From contig NC_091049.1 in NCBI RefSeq assembly GCF_963966145.1, positions 7,936,001 to 8,000,000 of the forward strand: 64,000 nucleotides of DNA, given 5' to 3'. Source of the DNA: Tenebrio molitor. Lineage: Eukaryota > Arthropoda > Insecta > Coleoptera > Tenebrionidae. The notes beneath the pieces are model-generated. The model saw only the letters and a list, made by a program, of their open reading frames with translations. It was not told the DNA's origin and ran no database searches. Shown here in pieces: positions 1 to 11,266 of this stretch (the first letter of the stretch is position 1; each line of letters begins with the position of its first letter). The position numbers and the translations under genes are program-made.

Positions 1-75
1 AGTTTCAAAAACTTTATAAGAATGACGCAAACGCCGAAGAAATGTTTCAATAACATGTTGTCCAGTGTGGACAAG

Positions 76-183
76 TCTGAACATGTTATAAAACAGTGTT
101 TTAAAACATCGTTTTATCTTTACCGACAACTGATGGATAACATAAAACATGTTATAAAACAAGAAAAATGTTATAAAACACTG
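76..183. repeat. short AT-rich direct repeats
   Basis: A motif reading roughly aaacatgttataaaaca recurs three times in about 110 bases, partly palindromic in itself. No gene is seen here. It may be the edge of a repeat that begins before the window. Confidence 0.4.
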
Positions 184-234
184 CGTTATATAACATTTTT
201 TCTTTCGTTTTTCTAACAAGTTGTATAACTTTGC

Positions 235-720
235 TACACAGGTGTCCCAAAAATGGCGTACTAACGGTGCACTACGGTGTAGAAGAGACCGTACCGTAAA
301 CGTCAGAAAAATGTTAAAAAAATTCTATTGGACTTATTTGCTGATTTAGAAGTCTTTGAAAGTGGCATTTAACAGGTAAATTATTTCAAAATATATTTAT
401 TAAATTGTCATGACAGCTACTTCTAATCGTACATATTATCACAAAGTACAAGATTACTCACTACCAATATCTAATCCTGCATAATAGAGAATTTAGAAGC
501 TTTGGAAATCGAAAAAATTATTTTAAATCCACTACGGTAACGTTGCATGGTAATGTTGTACGAGTACATCTTTGTTTACATTGTATTACCATTAATAATA
601 ATAATAATAAAAATTAATTTTTTTGTCTGAAAAATCTTTTCCATATTTTTTTCGTGTACATTTCAACATCCTCGATACGGTAGTAAGTAGTTAGTACGCC
701 ATTTTTGGGACACATGTATA
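235..720. mobile_element. mariner-like MITE, TA-flanked
   Basis: A 24-bp perfect inverted repeat (242-265 against 690-713) starts gtgtcccaaaaatgg, a TIR style common in mariner/Tc1 elements. With the looser outer bases the element is bounded by TA on both sides. The interior has no coding potential, so it is non-autonomous. The exact outer edge is uncertain by a few bases. Confidence 0.75.
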
Positions 721-765
721 ACATGTTTTGTTATATACTCTGGACGCGCCTTAAAGTATCCTAGC

Positions 766-980
766 TAAAGTTGACGCAAGTTGCAAAAAACCACTTTGCA
801 TTTGCAACAGCACTTTTATGGCATTGGTCATTTGAAATTACTTTAAAACTGTACTTATATGGAAAATATTCAACCCAAACTATGATTTTCTGGTCCCTTT
901 GTGCCTCTATTTGGTTCAAAAATATGAAAAAAATGCTGTTGCAAATGACAAGTGGTTTTTTGCAACTTGAGTCAACTATA
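766..980. mobile_element. short MITE with about 45-bp TIRs
   Basis: Positions 769-812 and 931-976 are near-perfect inverted repeats (agttgacgcaagttgcaaaa against its complement), flanked by TA. The ~215-bp element carries no gene. TA flanking suggests the mariner/Tc1 group. Confidence 0.7.
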
Positions 981-1613
981 CTTATACTGTCAAAATACTG
1001 TTAACTTTATAACAAGCAAGTTGAGTTTAATGAATTGGTATTCTGAATATGTATAGGTATGCCCTTGATTATTCACTTACGTCCAAGTATAAAAAAAATA
1101 GCTGCAGGCAAGTATTGTGTGATTTGGACAACTTTTCTGGATTATTATACTAATACTAGCAAACTAAGAATAGAAACAACTTACAGTACGAGTCAGCTTT
1201 AAGCAGATATTTCCTCTGATATTTAAAAACCTTTACAAAAACAAATTCAAAAAATTGCCTAACCTGTACCTAATTTTAGGTTAAGTGCAACACATGTTAC
1301 AATTTCCCAGTAATAGTACCTATAATAAATATAATTATTCTAATTGTTTTGTTATTCATGTTTTGGACGTGAAAGCAATGATTTTCTGTATTTTACGACA
1401 TTGAAAAACGATAACAATGTACCACGTTCGTGGGTCAGGATTCAGTTATTTGATTTATTTTAATTTTAGGCACAACCGTTGAAAATGAACAGAATCTCAG
1501 AGGAATTAAATTTTACTTATAACATTTAATAAATATCAACACATTTGACTTACCTCTAATAACAATTCAACCACGGAGCACTACGTTATCTTAGGTGTTC
1601 TGTGATCCCTAGA
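981..1613. other. AT-rich, no feature seen
   Basis: I see no ORF, clear repeat or RNA gene. The last part probably holds the promoter and 5' UTR of the gene that follows. A 13-base motif, tgtgatcgacagt, occurs at 1614 and again at 1642, just upstream of the proposed start codon. Confidence 0.4.
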
Positions 1614-1660
1614 TTGTGATCGACAGTAGTCGTGCAGTAGTCTGTGATCGACAGTTTAAA

Positions 1661-2200
1661 ATGGCGGAACGGCGCCATTTTCAAACTGTCATGAAACACC
1701 TCACAAATTTCGTAAATAAAGTAAAAACGTACCGAATAAAACGGATAAACTTCCAGAAACTTGCGACGACGATGTGTTTGAGAAGGTGCTGCTGTTGCTG
1801 CCCTTTAAAATGCGGCGTCGCCTTGTTATTCGTGATTCAAATGGCTTGTCTCACCCCCTTCACTGTGCACAGCCGCAGCCGCCAAACCCTGTTCTTCGCT
1901 GTATTTCTCATGTTGCTGCTTCTAGTCGCATCGATAATATTCATGTACGCGATAGTGTGGGAAAAGTGTAACTATCTCCCTGCAACCGTTTATCTCTCGT
2001 TTTCAACCCTGATCTTTCACTTTGTCATGATAAACTACAACTACCTAGAGTACAAGACCCGCAACGCCAGAGAAGACGCCATCTCCTTTTTATACATAAT
2101 AAACGACATCTTCAGTATATTAGCATATTTTTATTTGCTTATAATGTTGTACAATACTTATGTCGAGATGGCCCACTCTACAAACAACCAACAACTATAG
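1661..2200 (+). CDS. small four-transmembrane protein, unknown function
   Basis: An intronless 179-residue ORF when started at the ATG at 1661 (context aaaATGGCG, good for an animal start); an in-frame ATG lies 45 bases upstream and another at 1772. A basic N-terminal tail of about 35 residues is followed by a cysteine-rich patch (CLRRCCCCCPLKC, residues 39-51). Four hydrophobic segments then lie at about 51-69, 76-99, 104-125 and 141-165, with a short polar C-terminus. A Cys-rich juxtamembrane patch before four TMs recalls insect four-TM families such as LAPTM4-like or DUF4728 proteins, but I cannot assign a family with confidence. It would act in a membrane, perhaps palmitoylated on the Cys patch (inference). 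A poly(A) signal lies just after the stop. It faces the bL36m gene with only 42 bases between the stop codons. Confidence 0.7.
   Translation: MAERRHFQTVMKHLTNFVNKVKTYRIKRINFQKLATTMCLRRCCCCCPLKCGVALLFVIQMACLTPFTVHSRSRQTLFFAVFLMLLLLVASIIFMYAIVWEKCNYLPATVYLSFSTLIFHFVMINYNYLEYKTRNAREDAISFLYIINDIFSILAYFYLLIMLYNTYVEMAHSTNNQQL
2130..2135 (-). terminator. possible poly(A) signal of bL36m gene
   Basis: The first AATAAA on the minus strand after the bL36m stop lies at 2130-2135, inside the coding region of the convergent four-TM gene. If used, the two mature transcripts would overlap tail to tail. Confidence 0.35.
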
Positions 2201-2204
2201 TCCC

Positions 2205-2210
2205 AATAAA
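2205..2210 (+). terminator. poly(A) signal AATAAA of four-TM gene
   Basis: A canonical AATAAA four bases after the stop codon, followed 20-25 bases later by a GT-rich stretch (tgtgttttgtatgt). This supports a very short 3' UTR for the four-TM gene. Confidence 0.65.
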
Positions 2211-2242
2211 AAACACCCCTCAATTTGCTTGTGTTTTGTATG

Positions 2243-2575
2243 TCACCAGGGACGCACTTTGCCTTGAGTTGCGTGAGATAAAATCCAGGTGTTCTTAGGA
2301 TCTTTAGCTAAAGTCATCTGTTTGTGCCTCGGATGGGTTTTGCATAACACGTACATGCGCTGCTCGCGCATCACCATGTAACAGTCTTTACATCTACGCC
2401 TAACTCTACCCTTCACTTTGAAACCACAACTGGGGGTTATATCGTGCACTACTGGTGCTAAAAGACGATTTGGTAACAAGTTTGTTGGTGATAAAATGTG
2501 GTAGTTTGAGGCGAAGCTGAGTACAAGGGGGCATTTCTGTACCACACCTATTATGTTTCTTAAAATAGGGAACAT
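2243..2575 (-). CDS. mRpL36: mitochondrial ribosomal protein bL36m
   Basis: A 110-residue single-exon ORF. The C-terminal half carries the complete bL36 zinc ribbon: C62-x2-C65-x12-C78-x5-H84, set in GFKVKGRVRRRCKDC and followed by a short C-terminal extension. The spacing matches the bacterial bL36 pattern. The N-terminal ~45 residues, with little acidic character, fit a mitochondrial targeting peptide, as usual for the nuclear-encoded animal protein. It is a late-assembling component of the large mitoribosomal subunit near the peptidyl-transferase region. The gene is convergent with the four-TM gene. Its upstream side is cut short by the large composite transposon block starting at 2770, so its promoter must fit in about 190 bases or use repeat-derived sequence. 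Confidence 0.9.
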   Translation of the reverse strand: MFPILRNIIGVVQKCPLVLSFASNYHILSPTNLLPNRLLAPVVHDITPSCGFKVKGRVRRRCKDCYMVMREQRMYVLCKTHPRHKQMTLAKDPKNTWILSHATQGKVRPW

Positions 2576-2769
2576 ATTAATGGGGGCCCTAAAACTGACA
2601 CATCGCTGAAATGGAGATATTTATGGAATTGGTGATCCCTTACCGACTCAAGTGAGGTTATGTCGAGCGGTGTTTATCCCAGGGGGTATTTACTCTTTAA
2701 AAAATATCGGGAGTAGGGATAATAGTTGAGAGTAATGCCGCTGAAGCGCTGGGGCAAGCAATAATAAAC
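2576..2769. other. bL36m upstream region, shared with 19.33-19.43 kb
   Basis: Positions about 2670-2765 are nearly identical, in reverse complement, to about 19336-19430 (agcggcattactctcaact and flanking bases). At 19.33 kb this sequence runs on without interruption into the bases that here lie at 12805-12832, on the far side of the composite block. It is therefore the left half of that block's target. Confidence 0.6.
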
Positions 2770-2924
2770 TTAATAATAAAAATAAAGAGATGTAACATAT
2801 TGCTGTCTCGTTACTCTCAATCGTTCAAAAGTTTTGTTGTTTGCGCATGTGTATTGTGATTGTGTAGCCATGGTAGCCAACGAACAGCCAGCGAAATTAA
2901 CGAAAGCACGTGTCAAAAATCAAA

Positions 2925-3222
2925 ATAATGAAATAATTTATCTTGTTTTTTCAAATTTCTGAATCTCCTATTATTCTTTTAAAGTTTTCGTAGTAGGTAC
3001 CTATTTAATGTAGTGTTAACGTTGTGTAGATGTTAGTCGGGTGTGGTGTTTAGTTTATTTATAAGTGGTATTTGGTTAAGTGCATTGTGAAAACTTGCGG
3101 AAGAAGTAATGTTAATGTTACTTTTCAAATTTTTCCAAAGACATGCTTTACACCTACTTGATGAAAAAGCTTGTATTTTGCTTTGTATTTTAATAATTTC
3201 ATTTTTTAATATATTTTTTATT
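2925..3222. repeat. interspersed repeat, inverted copy at 54540-54832
   Basis: This stretch, resumed at about 3640-3665, is the reverse complement of 54505-54832 with few differences. At 54.5 kb the sequence is continuous, whereas here it is broken by the foldback insertion at 3223-3640. It belongs to the interior next to the 130-bp end repeat. Confidence 0.65.
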
Positions 3223-3640
3223 ATACCTGCATCAGAATCGCCGTTTTAAGCACGCCTGAGCGTGCGAAAACAGGCGATTCAAGCACGCCGAGCTTTAAAC
3301 GTTGCTTAGGTAACAACAAATTCACCTACATTTTGAACAATGATAAATAAACATTTATAGAAAATTTATGATAGCAACGAAACAACAACAATTGATCATT
3401 TCTATATCAACGATTAATGACACAGATTACTTCGAAAAAGGTATTTCAATTTACTTTTTTTATTATAATTTTCAGATTGTAGTCCAGGTATAATAAAAAA
3501 TAGCGTATGATACACGTTTATAAGGGCCTTTAAAGCACTTGCGACGTTAAAAGCACTCCGCTACGCGTCGTGCTCTTAAACTCGTCGCGCGTGCTTTAAA
3601 GGCTTCCTTATAAACTTGTATCATAATATACTATTTTTAG
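3223..3640. mobile_element. foldback insertion with GC-rich stem
   Basis: It interrupts a repeat that is continuous at about 54.5 kb, which defines the edges to within a few bases. It contains imperfect hairpin arms (tatgatacacgtttataag against cttataaacttgtatcata) around a CG-rich core near 3545-3600. No ORF. Confidence 0.5.
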
Positions 3641-3850
3641 ATGGAATATAATGTTTTATTTATCTACGATCATGTAAAAAGTAGGCACTTTTTGCACTAA
3701 AAATCGTTGCCAAAGTTGACGTTTAGTGAATTGACGGAATCGTGCCATAAAACTTTTAGTCCACGATTATGTCAAACAAGAAAATAGTGTTATAAAATTT
3801 TTAGTGCACGATTATGTCAAAAAAGAAGAAATCTGTAATAACGATTTTTA

Positions 3851-5025
3851 CACAGACCATCAACAGAATTAAGACTTTCAAAACCCGTATAAAACATGGG
3901 AGACACTGACAACACTAGCGCTGCTCTAGCGTTAGGCCAAACTAAATTACCGAATTTACTCGTTAATCCGATCGGGAATTTCCGTTTAAAAAGAAGATTG
4001 ATTTGAATATTAATTAATAATGTCATCAGTAATTTTGAATTTTCTAATTTCTGTCAAGGTTTAGTCAATAAATTTTATAAATTGTTCTACAAAATAAATT
4101 ACTCCAAACCAGTCTCTTGAGATAATTTTTCGTTATCTCTTTATTTGGTAAGTTATCTTTTTCTTTTTGAAAAAGTACGATAAACATAAACATTTTAAAT
4201 ATCCAAAATTAGAAGAACAAAGGAAACGATGGATAGAAGCTTTAGGTAAATGTTGCACCACCCTTCAAAACAGATAATGCCTTTATTTGCGAGAAACATT
4301 TTAGCAACAATTTCTTTACTCAAAAAACAAAACTCCATAAATACGCCCTGCCGTCGATTTTTCTTCGTGAAGACAAACAAACTTCAATAAATAATGTTAG
4401 ACCAGCTGAACAAATAGAAAATTCTAGGATTACTGAAAATCCCACTGTACAGAATCTAATCCTTCCTGTTATGCCCAAGGCCCAAAATAGACACCCAACA
4501 AAATCTTCTAGTGTGTTGCAAGTACTTGAATGCAAGAAAGTTAGTAGTCGTACTTCAAAAGGTAGAAACATTTATTATATGGACCGATATCAGCGAAAAA
4601 CAATTTCAAAATTAAAAAATCTTTTGCACGAATCTAAAATTATCTCCAGAAATTTTAGAAGTTAACGCAAGATCAAATTATTGAACTAGATCTACCCTTC
4701 AATTCAGTTTCACTCGCCTTAAACTAGCCCACTCATGCCCAAAAAATCCCAATTTATACACAAACTCGTTTAATGAACTACTAATTTGTTGTATATGTTA
4801 GAATTTGTATTAAAATGTTTAATACTTATTTAGTCGTTTCTATTTTTTTTAAATAAGTATCAATTTAAATCAAATTAAAAAAAAAATAGGCAACTAGGTA
4901 TACAGAAAGTCAGATATGCAACTTGTTATACATTAGTTTGGCCTAACGCTCGGGCAGCGCCACTTGAGCGCGTCCCCGAAAATGTAATCCCACTTGACAG
5001 TCTTACTATAGTTTAATTGTCTGTG
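3851..5025 (+). mobile_element. P-like non-autonomous element, copy 1 (8-bp TSD)
   Basis: A 1175-bp element starting cacagacc and ending gtctgtg, flanked by a perfect 8-bp duplication GATTTTTA (3843-3850 and 5026-5033). The same element lies inverted at 11267-12479 with a different 8-bp duplication. It carries a degenerate THAP-domain reading frame. The 8-bp duplication, CA..TG ends and THAP sequence together point to the P superfamily. Confidence 0.8.
4174..4665 (+). pseudogene. THAP-domain fragment in P-like element
   Basis: Conceptual translation shows the middle and end of a THAP zinc-finger domain. W in RWIEALG sits where the invariant Trp belongs. After a frameshift near 4246 comes ICEKHF, the C-x2-H pair with its following Phe, and then ALPSIFL, the conserved AVPT-like proline motif. 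A polar, Lys-rich tail runs to a stop at 4665. The first cysteine pair is not seen. THAP domains are the DNA-binding ends of P-type transposases and related proteins. With a frameshift and no catalytic domain this is not functional. Confidence 0.6.
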
Positions 5026-5147
5026 GATTTTTATATTTATTTAATATCACTGACCTCTAGAGATCAGTGATTTAATATACAGAGTGTTGGTATTAACAAA
5101 ACATAGATACATATTTACTATTAAAAGAATTAATTCTTCCCTATATG

Positions 5148-5382
5148 TAAAGTCCATTCATTTTGTATTGAACTTTTCAAGGTCAAATAATTTAAATTTT
5201 GGCTCTGTAATTATGTTTTGTAAATAGTGACATGCATCTAACCAACATAATGTGATTGAGCAATGCTCAATTCAACGTTTACGGTGTTTACCTGCATGTC
5301 ATTATTTACAAAACATAATTACAGAGTCAAAAAATAAAATTATTTGACCTTGAAAAGTTCAATACAAAATGAATGGACTTTA
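5148..5382. mobile_element. foldback MITE in Crypton 3' exon
   Basis: Left arm ~5148-5235 (taaagtccattcattttg..) is complementary to right arm ~5296-5382. It is flanked by TA and non-coding. It lies in the last exon of the Crypton recombinase and ends that reading frame early. Confidence 0.75.
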
Positions 5383-7790
5383 CATCCATTTTACAGTTGG
5401 TGCAATTTTTAACAATAATCTTCGGTAAAGAGTTTGGTACTTGAGGCTGTGAGGATTTGGCAGTGCTTGGCAGTTGAGAAGATGTACCCATTTCATTTTC
5501 CGCACGAGTAGTAGAAGAAGTACTAGGCTGATTTTCTCCTATCCCCAAAATTTTATTGGAAATGGAAATCTTATTTGCTATGGATTCCTCCACATATGAC
5601 TCTGCCACGGTCGTACTCTTCCATCCTCCATGCCTCTTTAGAGATAATATGTCTCCTCCAGCATCGACAAGGACAAGGTGGCAGAGGATCTATTGATAAT
5701 AGTAAATAATATATGAGTGTATAATATACGAGTTTATAATAATTACCTTCTAAAAGTGTGACCACTATACTCATGTGGATTTGTCAAGCCAAGATATTTA
5801 GCAATGTCACTAGGTATTTTTCCAAAGGTATTAAATCCCGACTGGTTGGGTGGAACATTTTCCATTTCGATAAAAAACAAATAATCGCTCATGTTTTGTA
5901 TGTGAAGGTCTAAGGGAGACATATCTTCTATAAATTTCAACCATATTTTTGATGTCATGATCTCTTCCATCAATGACAAAAGTTCGGGGTTTATTGGTTT
6001 TCGTGTCACGTATTTTCACTACTAAGATAGAACCAGTGTCTTCTATATCTTTAGTGCTCATCTTGAGAAACTCTTCCCTTCTACACGCGCCTGCAATTCC
6101 AAAAATAGACACGACCTGCAGTTTTAGAATATTATAATTAATTGAAAATAATTACAATGAAGTTATTTACCTTCATCATCAAGTATGTTTCGTCTGGTGC
6201 TTCATTAATAAATTTGTAAATTTGGTCCTTGCTGAATACTTTAGACTTCTTACATTGATAGCCTGCCGATTGCCGTTTCATAAACGCAGTTAATTTAAAA
6301 AAATGTTTAAGGTCGATGTTTTTTTTTTATCAGCAGCGAAGACTTTACCATAGAGTATTCCGACCAAAGACTTGATGGTTTTACATGTTTAGCCCTGTCA
6401 GCAAAATAAGCTAGACACACATTTTCCGTTACATTCATTTCGACCTTGTTCCTTCTTGAACACCAGGGGTGCGTTCAGAAATCGTACCCAGGTGCACCTA
6501 GGTCGCCATGCGCCGTTCGTAAATTGCCGGTAATGCAGACATGGTCATCTGTCATGCGTTCAGAATTGTTTGGGTGATTGCCTGACGGTGTTCCCAAGTT
6601 ACCATGCTCCATGAGTGTGGGAAGAATTGCCGCACATGCGCAATAATAATAATAAACTGTCAATTCACCGTCATTTTGGCGCCTCAATAATAAGCTGGGG
6701 CTGGCTAAGTCGCTAAGGACTATGTATTGCCAATTTGCTGATTATATAGGTTGAACGGAGTAAAATAATGTAATATGTATTTGTTTTAAAAAGTTTATTT
6801 GATTTATATAATTTTCTTCAGTTTATATTTGTTTTAAAAGGCTTATACAGTGACCGGCAAAAGTATGGAATAAATTCATTAAAAATGAAACAAAATGTTT
6901 TCAAAAAAATCTTTGGACAGGTCAATTTTAGTTTATAAAAATACATATTTTAATACAAAATAAAATTCCAAGCAGTCATTTGTTTCCGAGTTATGACATC
7001 ATCGATAGTTTTTTTAAATGGAAACCCCCAATTTTTTTTCTTAATTCTGATAGCCCTTTTAATTGTCTAAACGCCAGTATAAAAATTTTGTTACCTTACA
7101 TAAGGAAATTTTTGAGAAAAAAAAATAAAGTTGGAAAAAATAAATTTTATAACGAACAAAAACAAGTCAAGAACTGTGTTACTAAGTACTTAAAATAATA
7201 ATACGAAAGTGTTGCTGGAATTGTTTTGCATTGTAATTGGACACAGTGTCTAAATAGTTCTGCACTCTTGCAGGTTTCGTTTTGTATTTTTTTCTCACAA
7301 TGACAGTTGCTAATGTTGCTATTATTTCTTCATCATCATTACTACTTTCTTCTTCGCTTTCAAATGCTAAATTTAAAATAAAGTCTGCAGCTAACGCAAT
7401 TGACAATGTCCACATTTTATTTTATACGTATGTACAATTGTACATAACCACAAACCATAGACTAGAACAACTCCCACTCCTACCAGTACCACAAAATTGC
7501 AACAAACCGTTCACAAATGTGATGTTGCCGCGGCACATCTCGGCAATGACGTCATAATCCTTGGGTGTACCATTACCTTACCATTACCTATTCCCACAGC
7601 ACATTTCTGAACGCACCCCAGTTCGTACTGTTGGCGAGACTTTTGGGGTAGTAAATTTAAAGTAGCTTTACGTGCAGTTTCAAATACTTCCGGGGGAATA
7701 TTTTCTTCATTGTTTTCACACATTTTTTCAAAAATTTGTTTCCACTTTACAAATGGCGTCTTAAATTCGTACACTTTGTTTACAAACTGG
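5383..7790 (-). pseudogene. Crypton-type tyrosine recombinase, broken
   Basis: Minus-strand exonic segments lie at about 7622-7790, 6171-6463, 5747-6115 and 5383-5689. GT-AG introns at 6116-6170 and 5690-5746 fit. The order is: N-terminal helical region (WKQIFEKMCEN), core-binding domain, then the catalytic domain. Visible catalytic positions are R in AGACRREEFLKM, the HxxR box in SGHTFRR, the H/W position in KRHGGWKST and the Tyr in AESYVEES. This set is diagnostic for tyrosine recombinases of eukaryotic Crypton elements, which integrate circular DNA. Damage: a 1152-bp insertion (6467-7618), a frameshift at the poly-T run near 6321, a frameshift after SSAT near 5675, and a MITE that truncates the C-terminus. 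No Crypton ends were identified. Confidence 0.75.
6467..7618. mobile_element. Harbinger-like element inside Crypton ORF
   Basis: Ends GGGTGCGTTCAGAAAT and its complement (6467-6482, 7603-7618) are flanked by a 3-bp duplication CAG. Removing the element plus one CAG joins the Crypton codons QQYE and VFKKEQG. A 3-bp duplication suggests PIF/Harbinger, but the interior is non-coding, so the family is inferred. Confidence 0.65.
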
Positions 7791-8536
7791 GTGCTAAACA
7801 ACGCAGGTAGCACGTGGCGATCAACGCAAGCTGATGTAGTTGTCACATTGTCACAATTTAAAAAATCACAAATAAAATAATTACTAAAAGTAAAAGGTTA
7901 TGATCGTAGATAAAATGTTGTAAGACATACGTGTGAAAAGTTCCTTTGTTGCACTCACATTCTTTAAAATACTCCCTCGTACCTCGGTCGTATTTTAAAC
8001 CCGTTCGTGCAATAACTTTTTACACTTATATCTTAAATAACTATTCTCGTGTTGTAAATTTACCGGTAAATTATATAATTTACTTAATTTACCGGATTTT
8101 TAACATGTTAATTAACCAGTAAATCAAGTAAATAACAAAATCGAATAAAAGTGGTTTTATTGTCTTTCTCTTGACTTGCGCTTTTAAAAAATACCAAATT
8201 CACCTACCTTACCTTCTCTACCTTCAAAGAATAAATAATGTTTCTTATACTATGCGTAATTATTTTGAGGTTATATTTATCAATTGAGATTTTATAACCA
8301 ATTTGGTTAGTTTAGTGGAGTGCTGGAGGCTGGAGTAGCTACGGCTAATCCTTAGCCTTATACAATACAAGTTAGGAAGATACAGCTGTCAGAAACTCAG
8401 AACTAATAGGCTAATTATAAAAATTAAATGTTTATTGTTAAAAAAAAATAAACTATTGAACTGTAAACTGTAACATCAAAAAACACAACAATAAAGCATA
8501 AAATAAATGAAAACTTAATCTTTGGTAACTTATTAG

Positions 8537-10624
8537 TTATTCATCACTATCTGAAGCCCCTGAATCAAATTGCAAGAAAATTTCTTCTACTTCAGATGTG
8601 GAAACGGTGGAACCGATAGATTGAATTTCATCAGTCTCATCATGATGCAAAACTTCATTGCTGTTGCTATCAGTAGTATCAGTATCGGTTGTAGTAGTAT
8701 TTGAATTTGTGGTAGTAGTGCCCATTGTTTGTTTCTTGTAGCGCTTATCTTTTGCACTGTGTAGCTTAACCATGTCTTTGCAAATATTCAAGTTAAATTT
8801 TATAAATACCAATTTCATTAGAGTGTCTTTTGTAAGTCGGTTTCTTTTTTGAGTTTTTATGTTCCCAAAACAGCTCCAATTTCTTTCGCTCGCTGCAGCT
8901 GTAGCTGGAATGCTTAACAAAATGACTGCTATTTTTGATAGTTCTCTTCTGCCACACAAACCTTTCCACCATGTTGTAGGGTCCATTGAATCAGCTGCTT
9001 TCATTAGGGAGTCTTTCCCCCAAAGCGACACTTTAGCGTTATATTCCCCGATATCTGCATAGAGCTTTTCAACATTTAAATTCAGTTTTTGCCCCAAGTC
9101 TATGATAAAATCAATTGCCTCATTTTCTTCTTCTTCAGTAAGTGGGTTTTTCCGCAACTTACAATTTAAATAACGTGCTGCCAATTGCGATGGATGAGAA
9201 ATAAATTCTCGCCTGTTTTTCAAAAAAATCATTATTTGATCTTGATAACTTTCTTCTAGAAAATGAACTCGTTCTCTTAGGTCCTTCTCCATTTGATTCA
9301 AAGTATCATGTACACAACTCAAATTAGCTGAGTCTCCTTCCAAATTTGTAATAACATCCGAAGGTACTTTCAGTAATTGTTGAATATTTTCTACTGAAAA
9401 CCAAAAATTGACATCAAGTATGGTTCTTCTTAAAATTGTGGGCATTATTGTAATATCTTTATTAACTGTAACAGCTTCAATTTGATTTCAGCATTTTAAT
9501 AAAGATTCTAACATTTTGGCATTGGAACCCCATCAAGTATCAACAGCCAAACTTAGTGCAATTGGCTTTCCCCCATTTTCTATTTGATTTTGTTTTAACA
9601 TTTCTCTTGGTAGTTGTCTATTTTTGAAAAATTTTATTATATCTTTCACATCTTTAAGTATTATCTCAAAACCATGGATACCAAGAATATCTTTGATTAG
9701 CAAATTTATGCCATGGGCCAAGCAACCAAAAATTATTAAGTATGGATATTTTTCTTGTAATATCTTCCACGAATTTTTCATGTTTGCTGCGTTATCAGTT
9801 ACAACAGCACAAATCTTTTTATGTCCTACAGAGTCTATAGCACCAATTAAAATATTTGAAATATATTCACCAGTATGTGATTCACAGTTTGATGTGACAG
9901 ACTTAAAAAAGAAGGGTTTTGGTGTGCAAAATAAGACGTTTATGATAGAATTTCCGGTATTGTCTGTCCATCCATCAGATACGAGGGTTAAGGCATCAGC
10001 TGCTTGCATTTTTATGTTGACTTCCTCCTGCATGAGTTCATATTCCTTATTAAGTAGTGGATTTGAAATGCAATGGCGACTTGGTAATTTGTATGCTGGT
10101 CTTAAATGTCGGAAAAACTCAATCCAATAATGATTTTCTACAATATGGAAAAGAACATCTAATTTTGCTTTTTCTTGTGGGGTACAAACATCCAAGAAAG
10201 TTGTCAAATCAGAGCTTTTCGAGGTTGATGCTAATGAATACTAAAATAATAAAATCATCTATATTTAAAACAATAAAATCAAAATAAAATTTACCCCATC
10301 AATTTCAGACTGGGTCATATTATCATCATCCTCCTGCTCAATTTCAGAATATTCTTCACCATAAGTCTTTGCATTATTCAAGCTCAGTTCTCTCAGTCTT
10401 GTTGGTTCCAGTTCCGATACAGCAGGAACTAAAGGCAATTTTGATTTTGAAACAATTTTCTTAACATTATCTGGCACTTTCTGGCATTTATTTGTGATAT
10501 GATTGCGCATTCGCGTTGCATTAGTAATGTATGCATCGCCGCAAAATTTGCAAACACCAGACTTGTACTTTCCTTTTCTATGTGGGGTGAAATATTTCCA
10601 AATAAGGCCATTAGGTCGTGGCAT
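8537..10624 (-). pseudogene. hAT transposase with BED finger, two stop codons
   Basis: Exon 1 (10295-10624) begins MPRPNGLIWKYFTP and holds a BED zinc finger (CKFCGDAYI..HITNKC). A 54-base GT-AG intron follows, and exon 2 starts at 10240. It contains the hAT catalytic core: VSDGWTDNTG, then VVTDNAANM (DxxxN), then FGCLAHGINLL. Frame is kept to the end, but TGA codons interrupt at 9533-9535 (where the family has the Arg of TRW) and at 9488-9490. The C-terminal dimerisation domain is clear: SIPATAAASERNWS then KRNRLT, followed by an acidic Ser/Thr-rich tail ending at 8537. The element would cut and paste with 8-bp duplications, but this copy is dead unless the stops are read through. Confidence 0.85.
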
Positions 10625-11266
10625 GCTGATGCTGCAGTGCAAACTACACAAATTTCCTAACCTGCTCCTGCTTTGAAAAACATTTCTCGGAATTATCTAA
10701 ACTGATTGTATTTTGCGTCGTCCGCGCCGATAATAACAAGTCGTGCCATTCGATGTGAAATGGCCACCAGAGGCACTTGGATCAGTTGGATCGCGAATGA
10801 ATGGAAACTGTAATAACTACGGAAGGTTTACAACTAGAATAAATGTCAACCATTAATTCGTCATTGATTATCAAAATAACAATAAATACAATAAGAACTT
10901 CAATCATAATCGGTGCAAATCATTTTGTAATATTAATTTGTGTTCGCGAGAAACAGCTAGACATAAAAAGGGTTTGAAACTCGAATAAGTATCAATTGTC
11001 ATTGATTGTCAAAATAATAAATACAATAAGAACTTCAATGACAATAATGCAAATCATTTTGTGATATCAATTTGTATTCGCTAGAAACAGCTAGACATTT
11101 AAATTTTGACAATTTGAATAAATTTTTCCTTCTGTAATTTCTGTAATACTATTACAGTTTCCCATAACGCGCGAGGTGGTGACATCTACCGATATTTTGA
11201 CTTTTTTCCGGACGCAGAGTTTTGAGCGATTGACACGACTTGTTATTAAGGTACTATATCTGGAAC

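Noticed and set aside
9624..10130. A 168-codon plus-strand open frame
   Set aside because: Antisense shadow of the hAT transposase exon.
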